Positions 35,423 to 44,364 of a stretch of 64,000 bases of DNA are shown here, one piece after another. Source of the DNA: Gemmatimonadales bacterium (GTDB taxonomy: Bacteria > Gemmatimonadota > Glassbacteria > GWA2-58-10); NCBI GenBank assembly GCA_024278175.1, contig JAJRTS010000002.1, forward strand, positions 62,001 to 126,000, given 5' to 3'. The notes under the pieces are model-generated. The model did not search any database. It had not been told where the DNA came from and was given only the letters and a program-made list of their open reading frames with translations. The position numbers and the translations under genes were made by a program. Positions within the stretch are counted from its first letter, which is position 1. The number at the start of each line of letters is the position of its first letter.

Positions 35423-35983
35423 TTGACGGAAATAATAATCCACGGACGAGGCGGCCAGGGCGCGGTGGCCGCCGCCCACGTACTTGCAATGGCGCTGTTT
35501 GCCGAGGGCAAGTACGTGCAGGCTTTCCCCCATTTCGGTGTCGAGCGGCGAGGCGCGCCGGTGGCCTCGTTCGTCCGTTTCGACAAGCAGCCGATTGAAC
35601 TCCGCTGTCACATTTACCATCCAGATTACGTTATCATACTTGATCCCACGCTTTCAGATTAGGCGGCGGTTGCCAAGGGGCTTGTGCCCGGGTGCTCGGT
35701 GTTGCTCAATGCGCCGGGTGGCCCCGAGGAACTGGAACAGTTCGGCGCATTTCGCACCGCCACGGTGGATGCCAGTTCAATCGCGCTCCGGCACAGGCTG
35801 GGGCAGCCCGCCAACCCGATTGTCAACACGGCAATCCTGGGGGCGTTCGCCCGGTTTTCAGCCGTGGTGGCCCTGGACAGTGTAATCAAGGCGGTGCTGG
35901 AACTGATCAAGCGCAAGCAGGACGCGAATGTAGCCGCGGTACGGGCTTCCTACGACAGCCTCCGCCTGGCGGCGGAAGCTTGA
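35423..35983 (+). pseudogene. porG: 2-oxoacid:ferredoxin oxidoreductase gamma subunit with an in-frame TAG
   Basis: A single reading frame of 187 codons gives a complete gamma subunit ([49 protein letters not shown] ... AKGLVPGCSVLLNAP, NPIVNTAILGAFARF), but codon 80 is TAG at 35660-35662. Homology continues without a gap on both sides. TAG is the normal stop of other genes here (for example 17912, 38847, 42117), so systematic recoding is unlikely; a nonsense mutation or base-call error is more likely. The start is TTG with GAGGTAAGGGCT before it. A GTG at 35684 preceded by AAGGGG could restart translation of the C-terminal half. First gene of the operon. Confidence 0.82.
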
Positions 35984-36010
35984 CCAGCAGGTGGTGCGAG
36001 AGGTGATTTA

Positions 36011-37693
36011 TTGAGTTCCAGGCAGGATAAAAATAAGCGGCAGTCCCTTCCCGAAGTCTCCGCCAGTACATCGGATATGAGCTGGAACCACACCGGAGAC
36101 TGGAGTTTTATTGCCCCGGTTTATGCAAGCCGCACGGCCCCGTGCGCGGTGAAATGTCCGCTCAGGGTGCCGGTCAACGACTATATGCACCTGGTCAACG
36201 AGGGGCGGCACCGCGAGGCGTGGCAGATTCTGGCGGCAGCCAACCCGCTGCCTTCGGTAACGGGCCGGGTCTGCTACCACGACTGCGAGAACGGCTGCAA
36301 CCGGGCCGGGTTCGACGAGACGCTGAACATCCACGCTATCGAACGTTTCCTGGGTGACACGGCGATAGAAAAGGGCTGGGAGCTGCCCGTGCCGCCGGCG
36401 GACGCAGCGCCCGCGCCGGTGGCGATCCTGGGCAGCGGTCCGGCGGGCCTGGGCTGCGCTTACGCCCTGCGTCTGGCCGGTTACCCGGTGGAGATATTCG
36501 AGCGCGAAACCAGCCCCGGCGGGATGCTGATGGTGGGTGTGCCCGAGTTCCGCATGCCGCGCAAGCTGCTCGCTGCCGAGCTGACCCGTCTGGAGCGGAT
36601 CGGGGTCAGGTTCCGCTGCGGGGAGAAGGTGGAGGACATTAAGAGTATCAGCCAGCAGGTGATGGGCGTGTTCCTGGCCAGCGGCGCACATGGTTCGCGC
36701 GATGCCGGGGTGGCGGGGGCGGACCTGGAAGGCGTGCATTTCGGCCTGGACTACCTGAAAGCCTACAACGGCGGCAAACCCCATGACACCGGCGGCAGGG
36801 TGGCAGTGATCGGCGGAGGCAACACCAGCATCGATGTGGCCCGCGCCAGCCGTCGCCTGGGAGCCGAGGTGGACCTCTATTACCGTCGCACGGAAGCCGA
36901 GATGCCGGCCCATCCCGAGGAGCTCGAGGAAGCCCGCGCCGAGGGCGTGCGGTTTCATTTCCAAGTGGCCCCGGAAGAAATTTTTGCTGATTCAGATGGT
37001 AATGGGAGACGGGTCGGGAGTGTGCGCCTGATCCGTATGGAGCAGGGGGAGCCCGACGAGAGCGGGAGGGCGCGGCCCGTGCCGGTGGCGGGCAGCGGTT
37101 TTGAGGTGGAGGCCGCCACGGTGGTGTTCGCAATCGGCGAGCAGCCTGAGTTTGATTACCTCAGGGGCGACGGGGCGCTGAACGGTGGACGGCTGGCCGT
37201 GGACGCTTTCGGGCGCACGAGCATCCCCGGCGTGTTCGCCGGCGGAGATATCGTTCCCGGCGAGAATTCGGTGAGCCACGCCCTGGCCGATGGGATAGCA
37301 GCCGGGCGCAACATGGCCGCCATGCTCCGGAGTTTCGGCCCGGAAAACCTGAAAAAAGCGCTTGATGAGGGAGTCCCGGCCGAAAAGATCAATTTCGATT
37401 ATTTTACCAAAGCGCCGCGGATTGAGCCGGCAACCAGTCTTAAGGCCAACCCCGCTGGAACCGATGAGGCCAGCGCCACGCTGGCCGACGCCGCCGCCCG
37501 CGAGGAAGCGGGCCGGTGCTTTAGCTGCGGGACCTGCACTGACTGCGACGTCTGCCTGGTGTTCTGCCCAGATCTGGCGATCCGCCGTAGCGAGGGCTCC
37601 TACGTGGTGCGGACCGAATACTGCAAGGGCTGCGGCATCTGCGCCGAGGAATGCCCGCGCGGGGTGATCTCGATGGAGAGGAAGGACAAGTGA
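36011..37693 (+). CDS. GltD-like flavoprotein fused to a 2[4Fe-4S] ferredoxin domain
   Basis: A 560-residue protein standing where a ferredoxin-like delta subunit gene would be. Residues about 40-120 hold an iron-sulfur domain like that of glutamate synthase small subunit and dihydropyrimidine dehydrogenase (CAVKCPLRVPV, CYHDCENGCNR). Then come an FAD-binding GSGPAGLGCAYALRLAGYPVEIFERE, an NAD(P)-binding GGGNTSIDVARA with YYRRTEAEMPAHPEE, and a C-terminal double cluster (CGTCTDCDVCLVFCP and CKGCGICAEECP). This would pass electrons between NAD(P)H and ferredoxin or the oxidoreductase itself. The start is TTG after GAGAGGTGATTTA. The stop overlaps the alpha gene start (GTGA). Confidence 0.9.
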   Translation: MSSRQDKNKRQSLPEVSASTSDMSWNHTGDWSFIAPVYASRTAPCAVKCPLRVPVNDYMHLVNEGRHREAWQILAAANPLPSVTGRVCYHDCENGCNRAGFDETLNIHAIERFLGDTAIEKGWELPVPPADAAPAPVAILGSGPAGLGCAYALRLAGYPVEIFERETSPGGMLMVGVPEFRMPRKLLAAELTRLERIGVRFRCGEKVEDIKSISQQVMGVFLASGAHGSRDAGVAGADLEGVHFGLDYLKAYNGGKPHDTGGRVAVIGGGNTSIDVARASRRLGAEVDLYYRRTEAEMPAHPEELEEARAEGVRFHFQVAPEEIFADSDGNGRRVGSVRLIRMEQGEPDESGRARPVPVAGSGFEVEAATVVFAIGEQPEFDYLRGDGALNGGRLAVDAFGRTSIPGVFAGGDIVPGENSVSHALADGIAAGRNMAAMLRSFGPENLKKALDEGVPAEKINFDYFTKAPRIEPATSLKANPAGTDEASATLADAAAREEAGRCFSCGTCTDCDVCLVFCPDLAIRRSEGSYVVRTEYCKGCGICAEECPRGVISMERKDK

Positions 37694-38847
37694 GGGCGCT
37701 CATTACAGGCAACGAGGCGGTATCAACGGCCGTGCGTCTGGCGCGGGTGGAACTTATCGCCGCCTATCCGATTACCCCCCAGACCAGCATCTCCGAAAAG
37801 CTGAGCCAGTATTGCAGCGAGGGTACGCTGGACGCGGATTTTGTCAAGGTGGAGAGCGAACATAGCGCCATGGCCACTGTTATCGGCGCGGCCAGCACGG
37901 GCGTGCGCACGTTTACCGCCACCAGCAGCCAGGGCCTGGCCCTGATGCACGAGCTGCTGCACTGGTCGAGTGGGGCGCGCTTGCCGATAGTGATGGCCAA
38001 CGTGAACCGCGCGCTGGGCGCACCGTGGAATATCTGGGGCGACCAGAGCGACAGCCTGGCTCAGCGCGACACAGGCTGGCTTCAGTTTTACTGCGAGAGC
38101 TGCCAGGAGGTGCTGGACACCACCCTGATGGCGTTTGCCGTGGCCGAGAGAGTGAACACGCCGGTGATGGTTATGTTAGATGGGTTTATCCTGAGCCACA
38201 CCGCCGAGCCGGTTCAGATCCCGGAGCCCGACGCGGTGGACTCGCTGCTGGGCGGCGGGCCAAGCCCTCCCGCGCTGGTCGATCCGGAGAACCCGCGCAC
38301 ACTGCACGCGGTTACCAGCCCGGACCATTTTATGGAGTTCAAGCATCACCAGTTTCAGGCGGCGGCCGGGGCGGAAAAGGTGTCCGTAGAAGTTGCAGAG
38401 GAATTCGGCAAAATATTCGGGCGCAATTACCCTGGAACGGAAGAATTCATGTGCGGGGACGCCGAGACGATCCTGGTTGCCAGCGGCACGGCCGCCGGCA
38501 CGGTGCGCCATGTGGTGCGCAAGTACCGCGAGCAGGGCAAAAAAGTGGGCATGATGCGCGTGCGGATGTTCCGGCCCTATCCGTTCGACGAGGTAAGGCG
38601 GATAGTGAGCGGGGCAAAGCGGGTGGCCGTGCTGGAGCGGGCGATATCCCCGGGCAGCGAGGGGACTATGGCCCAGGAACTTCGCTCGGCCGCGTACAGT
38701 GCGGGCGGTGGCCCGCAGGTCTATGACTTTGTGGCCGGCCTGGGCGGGCGGGATATCGTGCCGGAGGATATCGAGCGGATGCTGGAGCTGGTGGAGAATG
38801 GCGCCGACAAGCTGCAGCGAGTCAACTGGCTGGGGCTGAAGGAATAG
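37690..38847 (+). CDS. porA: 2-oxoacid:ferredoxin oxidoreductase alpha subunit
   Basis: A 385-residue alpha subunit of pyruvate- or 2-oxoisovalerate-type ferredoxin oxidoreductase, which turns a 2-oxoacid and CoA into acyl-CoA, CO2 and reduced ferredoxin. Typical blocks: TGNEAVSTAVRLARVELIAAYPITPQT, KVESEHSAMATVIGAASTGVRTFTATSSQGL, QFYCESCQEVLDTTLMAF and VMVMLDGFILSHTAEPV, most like PorA. Translation from GTG at 37690, overlapping the previous stop by four bases and preceded by AAGGACAA, fits the family N-terminus; a longer in-frame start at 37651 would lie inside the previous gene. The exact oxoacid cannot be fixed. Confidence 0.9.
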   Translation: MRALITGNEAVSTAVRLARVELIAAYPITPQTSISEKLSQYCSEGTLDADFVKVESEHSAMATVIGAASTGVRTFTATSSQGLALMHELLHWSSGARLPIVMANVNRALGAPWNIWGDQSDSLAQRDTGWLQFYCESCQEVLDTTLMAFAVAERVNTPVMVMLDGFILSHTAEPVQIPEPDAVDSLLGGGPSPPALVDPENPRTLHAVTSPDHFMEFKHHQFQAAAGAEKVSVEVAEEFGKIFGRNYPGTEEFMCGDAETILVASGTAAGTVRHVVRKYREQGKKVGMMRVRMFRPYPFDEVRRIVSGAKRVAVLERAISPGSEGTMAQELRSAAYSAGGGPQVYDFVAGLGGRDIVPEDIERMLELVENGADKLQRVNWLGLKE

Positions 38848-38865
38848 GAAATCAAGTGAGGAACC

Positions 38866-39765
38866 ATGCAAACCACTGACTACACCAAAAACAAAGACCT
38901 CAAAACGGAGTCGTTCGGCTGCGGCAACCTGGCCTGCCCGGGCTGCGGTGAAACGATCGCCATGCGCGGGGTGCTCAACGCCCTCGATGGCGACGCGGTG
39001 ATAGTGATCCCAGCCTGCTGCGGCAGTATTATCGACGGGCTGTTTCCCTTCTCCAAAGCCCGCGTTCCAGTGCTGCACACCCCGTTCGCCACCGCGGCCA
39101 GCACCGCCGCCGGGGTTCTTCACGGACTCAGGCGCCGGGGTAACAAGCACACCACCGTGGTGGCCTGGGCGGGTGACGGCGGCACCTACGATATCGGCCT
39201 TCAGGCGCTCAGCAGCACAGTCGAGCGCAACGAGGATTTCCTCTATATCTGCTACGACAACGAAGCCTACATGAACACCGGTATCCAGCGCTCGAGCAGC
39301 ACCCCGCTGCTGGCCTGGACCACCACCACCCCCGAGGGCGACCTCAAAAAGGCTCCCAAGAAAAACATTATCGACATCATGAGCGCCCACCGGATCCCAT
39401 ACTCGGCCGCCGCCACGGTGGCGTATCCCGACGATCTGGTGGCCAAGGTGCGCCGGGCAAAGAGTACGCCCGGCAGCAAGTTCGTCAACATCCTCGCTCC
39501 CTGCCCCACGGGCTGGAAGAGCAAGCCCAGCCTCTCGGTCAAGATCAGCCGCCTGGCCGTGCGCAGCAACGTCTACCCGCTCTACGAGGTATTCGACGGC
39601 GAGCGGCTGGTGCTGCGCGACAACCCGGACCCCGTGCCGGTTGGCAAGTACATGGAGTTGCAGGGCCGGTTCCATGGCCTGAGCGAGCAGGAGGTGGAGC
39701 TGGTGCAGCGGCATGTGGACCATGCCTGGGAGCAGCTCCGCAAGCGGGCGGACGAGATTATCTGA
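38866..39765 (+). CDS. porB: 2-oxoacid:ferredoxin oxidoreductase beta subunit
   Basis: A 299-residue beta subunit that binds thiamine diphosphate and a [4Fe-4S] cluster. CPGCGE near the N-terminus and later single cysteines (ACCGS, LAPCPTGW) supply cluster ligands; the ThDP motif is GDGGTYDIG with NEAYMNTGIQRSSSTP about 30 residues on. It follows the alpha gene by 18 nt, with GAGGAACC before the ATG. Gene order is gamma, GltD-ferredoxin fusion, alpha, beta. A T-rich terminator overlaps the start of the convergent gene behind it. Confidence 0.92.
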   Translation: MQTTDYTKNKDLKTESFGCGNLACPGCGETIAMRGVLNALDGDAVIVIPACCGSIIDGLFPFSKARVPVLHTPFATAASTAAGVLHGLRRRGNKHTTVVAWAGDGGTYDIGLQALSSTVERNEDFLYICYDNEAYMNTGIQRSSSTPLLAWTTTTPEGDLKKAPKKNIIDIMSAHRIPYSAAATVAYPDDLVAKVRRAKSTPGSKFVNILAPCPTGWKSKPSLSVKISRLAVRSNVYPLYEVFDGERLVLRDNPDPVPVGKYMELQGRFHGLSEQEVELVQRHVDHAWEQLRKRADEII

Positions 39766-39789
39766 CCCGTGTTATTGATAGAAATATCA

Positions 39790-39830
39790 GGCGGTTATTC
39801 CGGTAAGAACCAGAGACCGCCGATTTTTTT
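39790..39830 (+). terminator. Possible terminator of the oxidoreductase operon
   Basis: Stem GGCGGT / ACCGCC with a 20-nt loop, then GA and seven T. It overlaps the last codons of the convergent lipoprotein gene, so part of the signal may be coincidence. Confidence 0.5.
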
Positions 39831-40184
39831 GTCCTTGTCGAACATGCACTTGAAGATGATTTTCTGCTTTTCGAACCGGCAGACTATGCTCACTGTATCA
39901 AACCCTTTATCTCTGGTATAAGCGGCATCTCCCCGGTCTTGATACTTTCCCAATTGTGAAGGCAGGCTGTTCCAGACCCCGGCCAGTTTGTCCGCGCTCA
40001 GGCCATCCTTCACCTGTTTGTTGAAAGTTTCCGTGACTTTTCCAAACTCGCCTTTTTCCAGGTTTTCCATCACTCCGACGGCGATGGTTTTCAGTTCCCG
40101 CTGTGTTGCTTCATCGGCGTTTTGGCCGGATGCCCCACAGGCGGCAACACCAGAGAGTAAGAGCAGCATCAGCAAGGTCCTCAC
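39795..40184 (-). CDS. DUF3887-like lipoprotein
   Basis: A 129-residue lipoprotein, Cys16 in LSGVAACGASG. The mature domain (VMENLEKGEFGKVTETFNKQVKDGLSADKLAGVW cut at the usual helix, then VSIVCRFEKQKIIFKCMFDKDKKIGGLWF) has the NTF2-like DUF3887 pattern, of unknown function. GTG at 40184 is chosen as start because AAAGGATATTGCA precedes it and the signal peptide begins there; the open frame extends into the gene upstream. It is the last of three minus-strand genes 41143-39795 and may be cotranscribed with the YIP1-like membrane protein. Confidence 0.75.
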   Translation of the reverse strand: MRTLLMLLLLSGVAACGASGQNADEATQRELKTIAVGVMENLEKGEFGKVTETFNKQVKDGLSADKLAGVWNSLPSQLGKYQDRGDAAYTRDKGFDTVSIVCRFEKQKIIFKCMFDKDKKIGGLWFLPE

Positions 40185-40218
40185 TGCAATATCCTTTCGG
40201 AACAATGAAAAAAACGGA

Positions 40219-40845
40219 TCAGGGAACAATGTATAACAGGACTACTTTCGAGAGTATTTCTCCGGCCAGGATGACGCCGATAAAGGTGAGTATAGCTTTA
40301 GCGCCTTTGACATTGGACGAAACGGTGAACGCGCGGTACATCAGCGCGACCATCCAGATTATCAGCAGCACGATGATCAGGTAGGAAGCGAGTGAAATCA
40401 TAAATTCAACGGTAGAAACTCTGGCGCCGGCAAATTTGGGATATATGAACCGCAGATAGCTCTGTACAACCGGTATCTTCAAGAACAAAGCAATTGCAAA
40501 AGCCGGCCAGCGGGCCAGCGCCTGGGTGCCGAAAATATCGATTGCCCGGACCCGGCTGATAGAGATTATTTTACCGCTGGAGAGCAATAAGGCGGACATG
40601 ATTATCCAGGCTATAAAGCCATCGGCTAAATACACCCATGCCGGGATATTGCTGGAAGCAGTTGTATGAACGTCCAGAACACCGTCGAAACGGAATCCGC
40701 CGGTATAAGAGAGCGCGCCGGTTGCGAGAATCAGTACAATTCCCGCCGCCAGCGCCTTGCCGCCCGCAAGGTAGTAAAACGGATTGAACAGCCAGCGGGA
40801 GAAGTCGTATCGATTCCGAGAATGCGCAGTTAGTGTTCTATTCAT
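40219..40845 (-). CDS. YIP1-family-like integral membrane protein
   Basis: A 208-residue protein with about five membrane segments (KALAAGIVLILATGAL, VYLADGFIAWIIMSALLL, RWPAFAIALFLKIPV, MISLASYLIIVLLIIWMVALMY, AILTFIGVILAGEILSKVVLLY). Starting NPFYYLAGGKALAAG and the central Ala/Leu-rich segments match the bacterial YIP1/DUF1282 group. It overlaps the DUF2089 gene by eight bases, so the HTH protein and the membrane protein are coupled. Function unknown. Confidence 0.75.
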   Translation of the reverse strand: MNRTLTAHSRNRYDFSRWLFNPFYYLAGGKALAAGIVLILATGALSYTGGFRFDGVLDVHTTASSNIPAWVYLADGFIAWIIMSALLLSSGKIISISRVRAIDIFGTQALARWPAFAIALFLKIPVVQSYLRFIYPKFAGARVSTVEFMISLASYLIIVLLIIWMVALMYRAFTVSSNVKGAKAILTFIGVILAGEILSKVVLLYIVP

Positions 40846-41143
40846 CGCTACTCTCCGGGTTAGAGGCGCTTTCCCCGGTCAGCCGGTCGACTTTCAGGAT
40901 CAGGTTATCCAACCTGTTTCTGATAGTGGGATAGGAGATCCCGTAGATTGCCGAGAGTTCTTTCAGGCTGCCTCCGGCTTTGAGCAGGTTTAAAATGAAT
41001 CCCTGATCCTCCTGATCCAGCCGCGCCAGCAACGGCAGTTCAAATGAACCCTCGACAGATGTGGAGCACGAGGGGCACTCCAGGCGCTTCGCTTTCATCA
41101 GGCCCCCACAGCAAGGGCAGATACTTGGCAGGTTTTTTTTCAT
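40838..41143 (-). CDS. DUF2089-family zinc-ribbon/HTH protein
   Basis: A 101-residue protein. An N-terminal zinc ribbon with two CxxC pairs (CPCCG, CPSC) precedes a helix-turn-helix (GGSLKELSAIYGISYPTIRNRLDNLI), the arrangement of DUF2089. It probably regulates the coupled membrane-protein gene downstream. ATG at 41143 (MKKNLPSICPCC) is taken as start; the frame is open to 41242 through AT-rich DNA with no ribosome site, and even 41143 has only a weak one. Confidence 0.82.
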   Translation of the reverse strand: MKKNLPSICPCCGGLMKAKRLECPSCSTSVEGSFELPLLARLDQEDQGFILNLLKAGGSLKELSAIYGISYPTIRNRLDNLILKVDRLTGESASNPESSDE

Positions 41144-41484
41144 GATAGTCGTATCTTTCGTTTCAGGGCAAAAGCAAAATGAATCTTTAATAATATTAAT
41201 GTAATACTGAGAAAATTCAATATGTAAATAAGAAAAATACATTTTATCAATGCTCGAAGAAAAAATCAGCTACCATTGCACGGATGCAGGTTTTTAAAAT
41301 TCTGTTTATTCTCTTGAGAAATTATAGGATAAAAATAAATCAAGAAAAACGTTGCGACTTTTTTTGTAATTTATCTGCGGCAATAAAGAATTTTTTAGGA
41401 ATTAGTATTGCTTTACGGCTTAAAGATGAGTAGAATAACAGAAAGGATGAGTCCTTTTTTAAATTATATTTCTGATAAGGAGTT
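41144..41484. other. AT-rich divergent intergenic region
   Basis: 341 bp, far more AT-rich than its surroundings, between DUF2089 (minus) and a membrane-protein gene (plus). It should hold both promoters. TAAGGAG at 41476-41482 is the ribosome site of the right-hand gene. No gene or RNA recognised. Confidence 0.5.
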
Positions 41485-42117
41485 GTGCAATTGGTGGCTC
41501 CGGCTAAAAATGCCTTGCGTTCAATGGGCTTGAACGTGCTGGGTGGAATATCAGCCTATTTTATCGCCCAGGGTTTCGCCATGGCGGCGGAATCGTTTTT
41601 TGCCGCTCCTCAGGCCGTGGCCACCACGATTTTTGTCACCAGCTACTCGGGGATGGTAGTTGTTTGTGTGTTCAGGGTCTGGGAGGATGCCAAAGTGCTG
41701 ACCCAGAACCTGAGTATTGTAATTATTGCCAACGAGCACGAAACCCTGCCCGTCGATTCCGGCAGCGGAAAGATTCAGCCGACCCTGTTTGATCAGGAAA
41801 CCTTGGAGGATTTTCAGGCGCTGATATGCTCTATGCCGCGGGAGTATACCGTAATCAAGCTCAACCGGTTGTATTTTCTGGATAAACTCGCCGCGTTTCC
41901 CAATCTGAAAATGCAGGAGTTGGTCAACGATCAAAAAGCCTTTTCGCAGTTGCTGGCCTGCCTGAAATCGGATGATTTCATCCGGACCGATGGGTTCTCG
42001 TTTTCGATTCAGCCCGGCATGTGGGCGTCCAAACGGCAGGAGTTGAAAGCGAACGGCGATGAGTTCGGCAGGTGGCAGCGGGTGGCGGATGATTTGACCG
42101 GCGTCAGAGTCAACTAG
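41485..42117 (+). CDS. Unknown membrane-anchored protein
   Basis: Not recognised. It has about 208-210 residues with two membrane segments near the N-terminus (residues about 13-35 and 40-63) and a soluble C-terminal domain of about 140 residues (IQPTLFDQETLEDFQALI, YTVIKLNRLYFLDKLAAFPNLKMQELV). Starts compete: GTG at 41485 is only 2 nt from AAGGAG, so TTG at 41491 or GTG at 41494 may be used. It is monocistronic, downstream of the AT-rich spacer. A sensory or anchoring role cannot be shown. Confidence 0.65.
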   Translation: MQLVAPAKNALRSMGLNVLGGISAYFIAQGFAMAAESFFAAPQAVATTIFVTSYSGMVVVCVFRVWEDAKVLTQNLSIVIIANEHETLPVDSGSGKIQPTLFDQETLEDFQALICSMPREYTVIKLNRLYFLDKLAAFPNLKMQELVNDQKAFSQLLACLKSDDFIRTDGFSFSIQPGMWASKRQELKANGDEFGRWQRVADDLTGVRVN

Positions 42118-42243
42118 GGCTTGGTTGCTTTAATCGATGTTCTGTTTTTTTGATATCAGTATTAACCAAACTGCCACCATACAGCATTTTGGCGGAATCC
42201 GGTTTCCCCTGGAAGTGGTATCCTAACTTCCGCAACTAAGCAC

Positions 42244-44211
42244 TTAGGACTGCTCTTCTTTCCCTTCTTTTTCTTCCTCCTCGTTCAGGCTTTCCATAAC
42301 CACTCCGTTTTCACCGTAGCGGAAAACCACGCTCTTGAGCGGGTCATCCACCCCGACATGTCTGTTGCAGAGGGTGACCGCCACGCCGGGGTAGACAACG
42401 TTGTAAGCCTTGATCGAGGCATCCTCGCAGATATTATCCGCGCTTTCGAGGTTTTTCAGTTCCGTTCCCAGTGCGGTGGCGATCTCCTGCTTCTTGTCCC
42501 TGATCTTGCTCAGTGTCTCGATCAGTTCCAGCCTGTCGGGCGGCAGCGGCTTCTTGACCAACCGCCTGCGGGAGTACTTGTTGAGGATTTTATTGATTTC
42601 CTTGATGTGTTCCGCATTTTTCCACAGGCTGGTGCGGATCTCTTTTATTTTCCTGCCGATTTCCCGGTCCACTCCGGCGATCACCGTGGTGTGGACGAAA
42701 TTTTCGTTGCCGATGATATTGGCTTCGATACCCTTTAACGCACAGTACTCACCGCCGACTATCAGGCCTTTTTTCTCGGTGACCACCAGCTTGCCGCCGG
42801 CAAATACATTGCTGTGCATGAAATACTCGCCGATATTTACATCTCCCTGGCAGAGGATGTGCTGGTTGACGCAGTACTTGGCCGAAACGTTGCCTTTGGC
42901 GCTGATTTTCCCCTCGCCGTGGCCGATAAAACCCATCTTGAGCAGCACGTTGCCCTCCGACTCGATTACCGCGTCCTCCACTATCCCGTTGACTTCCACA
43001 TCGCCCGAGGCCTTGACCCGGAACCCGCTTTTCACATCGCCGTTGATCACTACCGCGCCGACAAAGTCGATATTGCCCACCGAGTAGTCGATATCCCCCT
43101 TGACCGCGAATACCTGATCCACCGACACGCTTTCGCCCACCTTTTTCACGGTCCCGTCCATATCGGCCACCAGCACGTCAGGGTTGTCCGGGCTGCGCGA
43201 GGTGTTTTCTCCCATCGGCAACTCCGGCTTCTTGCCCTGGACCGGGCTTACCGTTTCCCCGTAGATCGTCTTACCTTCCTTGCCCGGCACCGGTTCGGTG
43301 ACTTCGGCCAGCTTGTCGCCCTTCCTGACGTTCTGGATCAGGTTGAGTTCCTTGAAATTAACATTGCCGTCGTCGTCGAACTTGGGCCTGATCTCGGTAG
43401 CGAAATAGAACTTCAACTCTCCGTTGGTGTCGTTCACCGGCGGCTGGCCGCGCGCCACCAGCAACGGCTGCTCGAACTTGTCCTCCTTGAACGCCCACTC
43501 GATGACATCGTCCAGCACGCCGAAAACGATTCCGCTGTCCTGGAGATACTTGCGAAGATCGTCGGGGCCGAAATCATCCACCTCCAGCCGGGGCGTGATC
43601 ACAACCGATGCCTCGTACTGGTCGGACACTTTTTCCATGCTGAAAAACGGCTGGACCTTGATACTGTCCGGCTCGATATGCAGATAGCCGTCGATCGTGG
43701 CCACCAGCACCTTGCTCTCCTGCGGGGAGTAGTCCACATTGACCAGTACCGGTACCGTGGCGGCTATCACGTCGTCCACTTCGCACGGTACGCCGAAAAC
43801 ATCGGTGCCTTCCTCGCCATCCACGGCGGGATGGATCTCGCCGATTCGCTGGCCCGGCGCTACCTTGGCGGGTTTGCCGGAGTCAAACGCGTACTCGATC
43901 CATCCGTCCTTGCCGGGTTTGGGGGCCTTGCCCTGGGCTATCAGGATCCGCTCGTTGAACACCGGCTTTGTTGCCAGTTCGTCCAGGACGTCTTGCTGAA
44001 TCCCGTAGACGATGTCCTTTTCGGCCATCGTCGCCCTGATTTTCTCCAGGGGCGCTTTCGCCGATTTGTTCAGCGTGATCAGGGTTAGGTAGGCCGCCAG
44101 CTTGTCCTTGGTTATCTCCAGCCGGAGTTGAAGTTGCTCACCCTTCTTTTCCCCGTCCGGCTCTGGAGTCTGCCCGGCGTTGCCGCTGTTTTGTTTTTTC
44201 GCTTCAGTCAT
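42244..44211 (-). CDS. FapA (DUF342)-domain protein
   Basis: A 655-residue flagellar-assembly-protein-A-like (FapA/DUF342) protein. Long N-terminal FapA repeats with IYGIQQDVLDEL, GKAPKPGKDGWIEYAFDS and GEIHPAVDGEEGTDVFG are followed by a beta-helix built of VVINGDVKSGFRVKASGD-like turns and a C-terminal coiled coil (about residues 540-620). Such proteins are soluble polymers near flagella or chemosensory systems; neither is seen nearby. ATG at 44211 (MTEAKKQNSG) is chosen because the further 24 codons come from an inserted repeat. No ribosome site is visible, as the repeat abuts the start. Confidence 0.88.
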   Translation of the reverse strand: MTEAKKQNSGNAGQTPEPDGEKKGEQLQLRLEITKDKLAAYLTLITLNKSAKAPLEKIRATMAEKDIVYGIQQDVLDELATKPVFNERILIAQGKAPKPGKDGWIEYAFDSGKPAKVAPGQRIGEIHPAVDGEEGTDVFGVPCEVDDVIAATVPVLVNVDYSPQESKVLVATIDGYLHIEPDSIKVQPFFSMEKVSDQYEASVVITPRLEVDDFGPDDLRKYLQDSGIVFGVLDDVIEWAFKEDKFEQPLLVARGQPPVNDTNGELKFYFATEIRPKFDDDGNVNFKELNLIQNVRKGDKLAEVTEPVPGKEGKTIYGETVSPVQGKKPELPMGENTSRSPDNPDVLVADMDGTVKKVGESVSVDQVFAVKGDIDYSVGNIDFVGAVVINGDVKSGFRVKASGDVEVNGIVEDAVIESEGNVLLKMGFIGHGEGKISAKGNVSAKYCVNQHILCQGDVNIGEYFMHSNVFAGGKLVVTEKKGLIVGGEYCALKGIEANIIGNENFVHTTVIAGVDREIGRKIKEIRTSLWKNAEHIKEINKILNKYSRRRLVKKPLPPDRLELIETLSKIRDKKQEIATALGTELKNLESADNICEDASIKAYNVVYPGVAVTLCNRHVGVDDPLKSVVFRYGENGVVMESLNEEEEKEGKEEQS

Positions 44212-44213
44212 GA

Positions 44214-44364
44214 TGATGTCGTAAAAAGTTTGATTTGCCGATGGCAAAGTAAAAAGCTTCAGATACGAGGCGCGCAGACGCACGAGAAATGAAGCGTACT
44301 TGCGGTACGCTGTAGTGACGAGATAATCTTACGCAACGAAGTGGATGGACTTTTTATGAAACCA
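44214..44364. repeat. Inverted-repeat element between the CBS and FapA genes
   Basis: About 150 bp with inverted ends GATGTCGTAAAAAGT / ACTTTTTATGAAACCATC and a central GCGTAC-TTGCG-GTACGC hairpin. It looks like the short REP/MITE-type element that recurs in many bacterial genomes. It exactly fills the space between the CBS stop codon and the FapA start. One copy in this window. Confidence 0.7.

Noticed and set aside
38176-39723. Long open frame (515 codons) on the minus strand
   Set aside because: Antisense shadow of the porA and porB genes, which have clear family motifs.
42814-44088. Open frame of 424 codons on the plus strand
   Set aside because: Antisense to the FapA-domain gene; composition is His/Val/Asp-rich as expected for a shadow, with no motif.
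44212-44283. Longer start of the FapA gene at 44283
   Set aside because: The extra 24 codons lie wholly in the inverted-repeat element and have no ribosome site.
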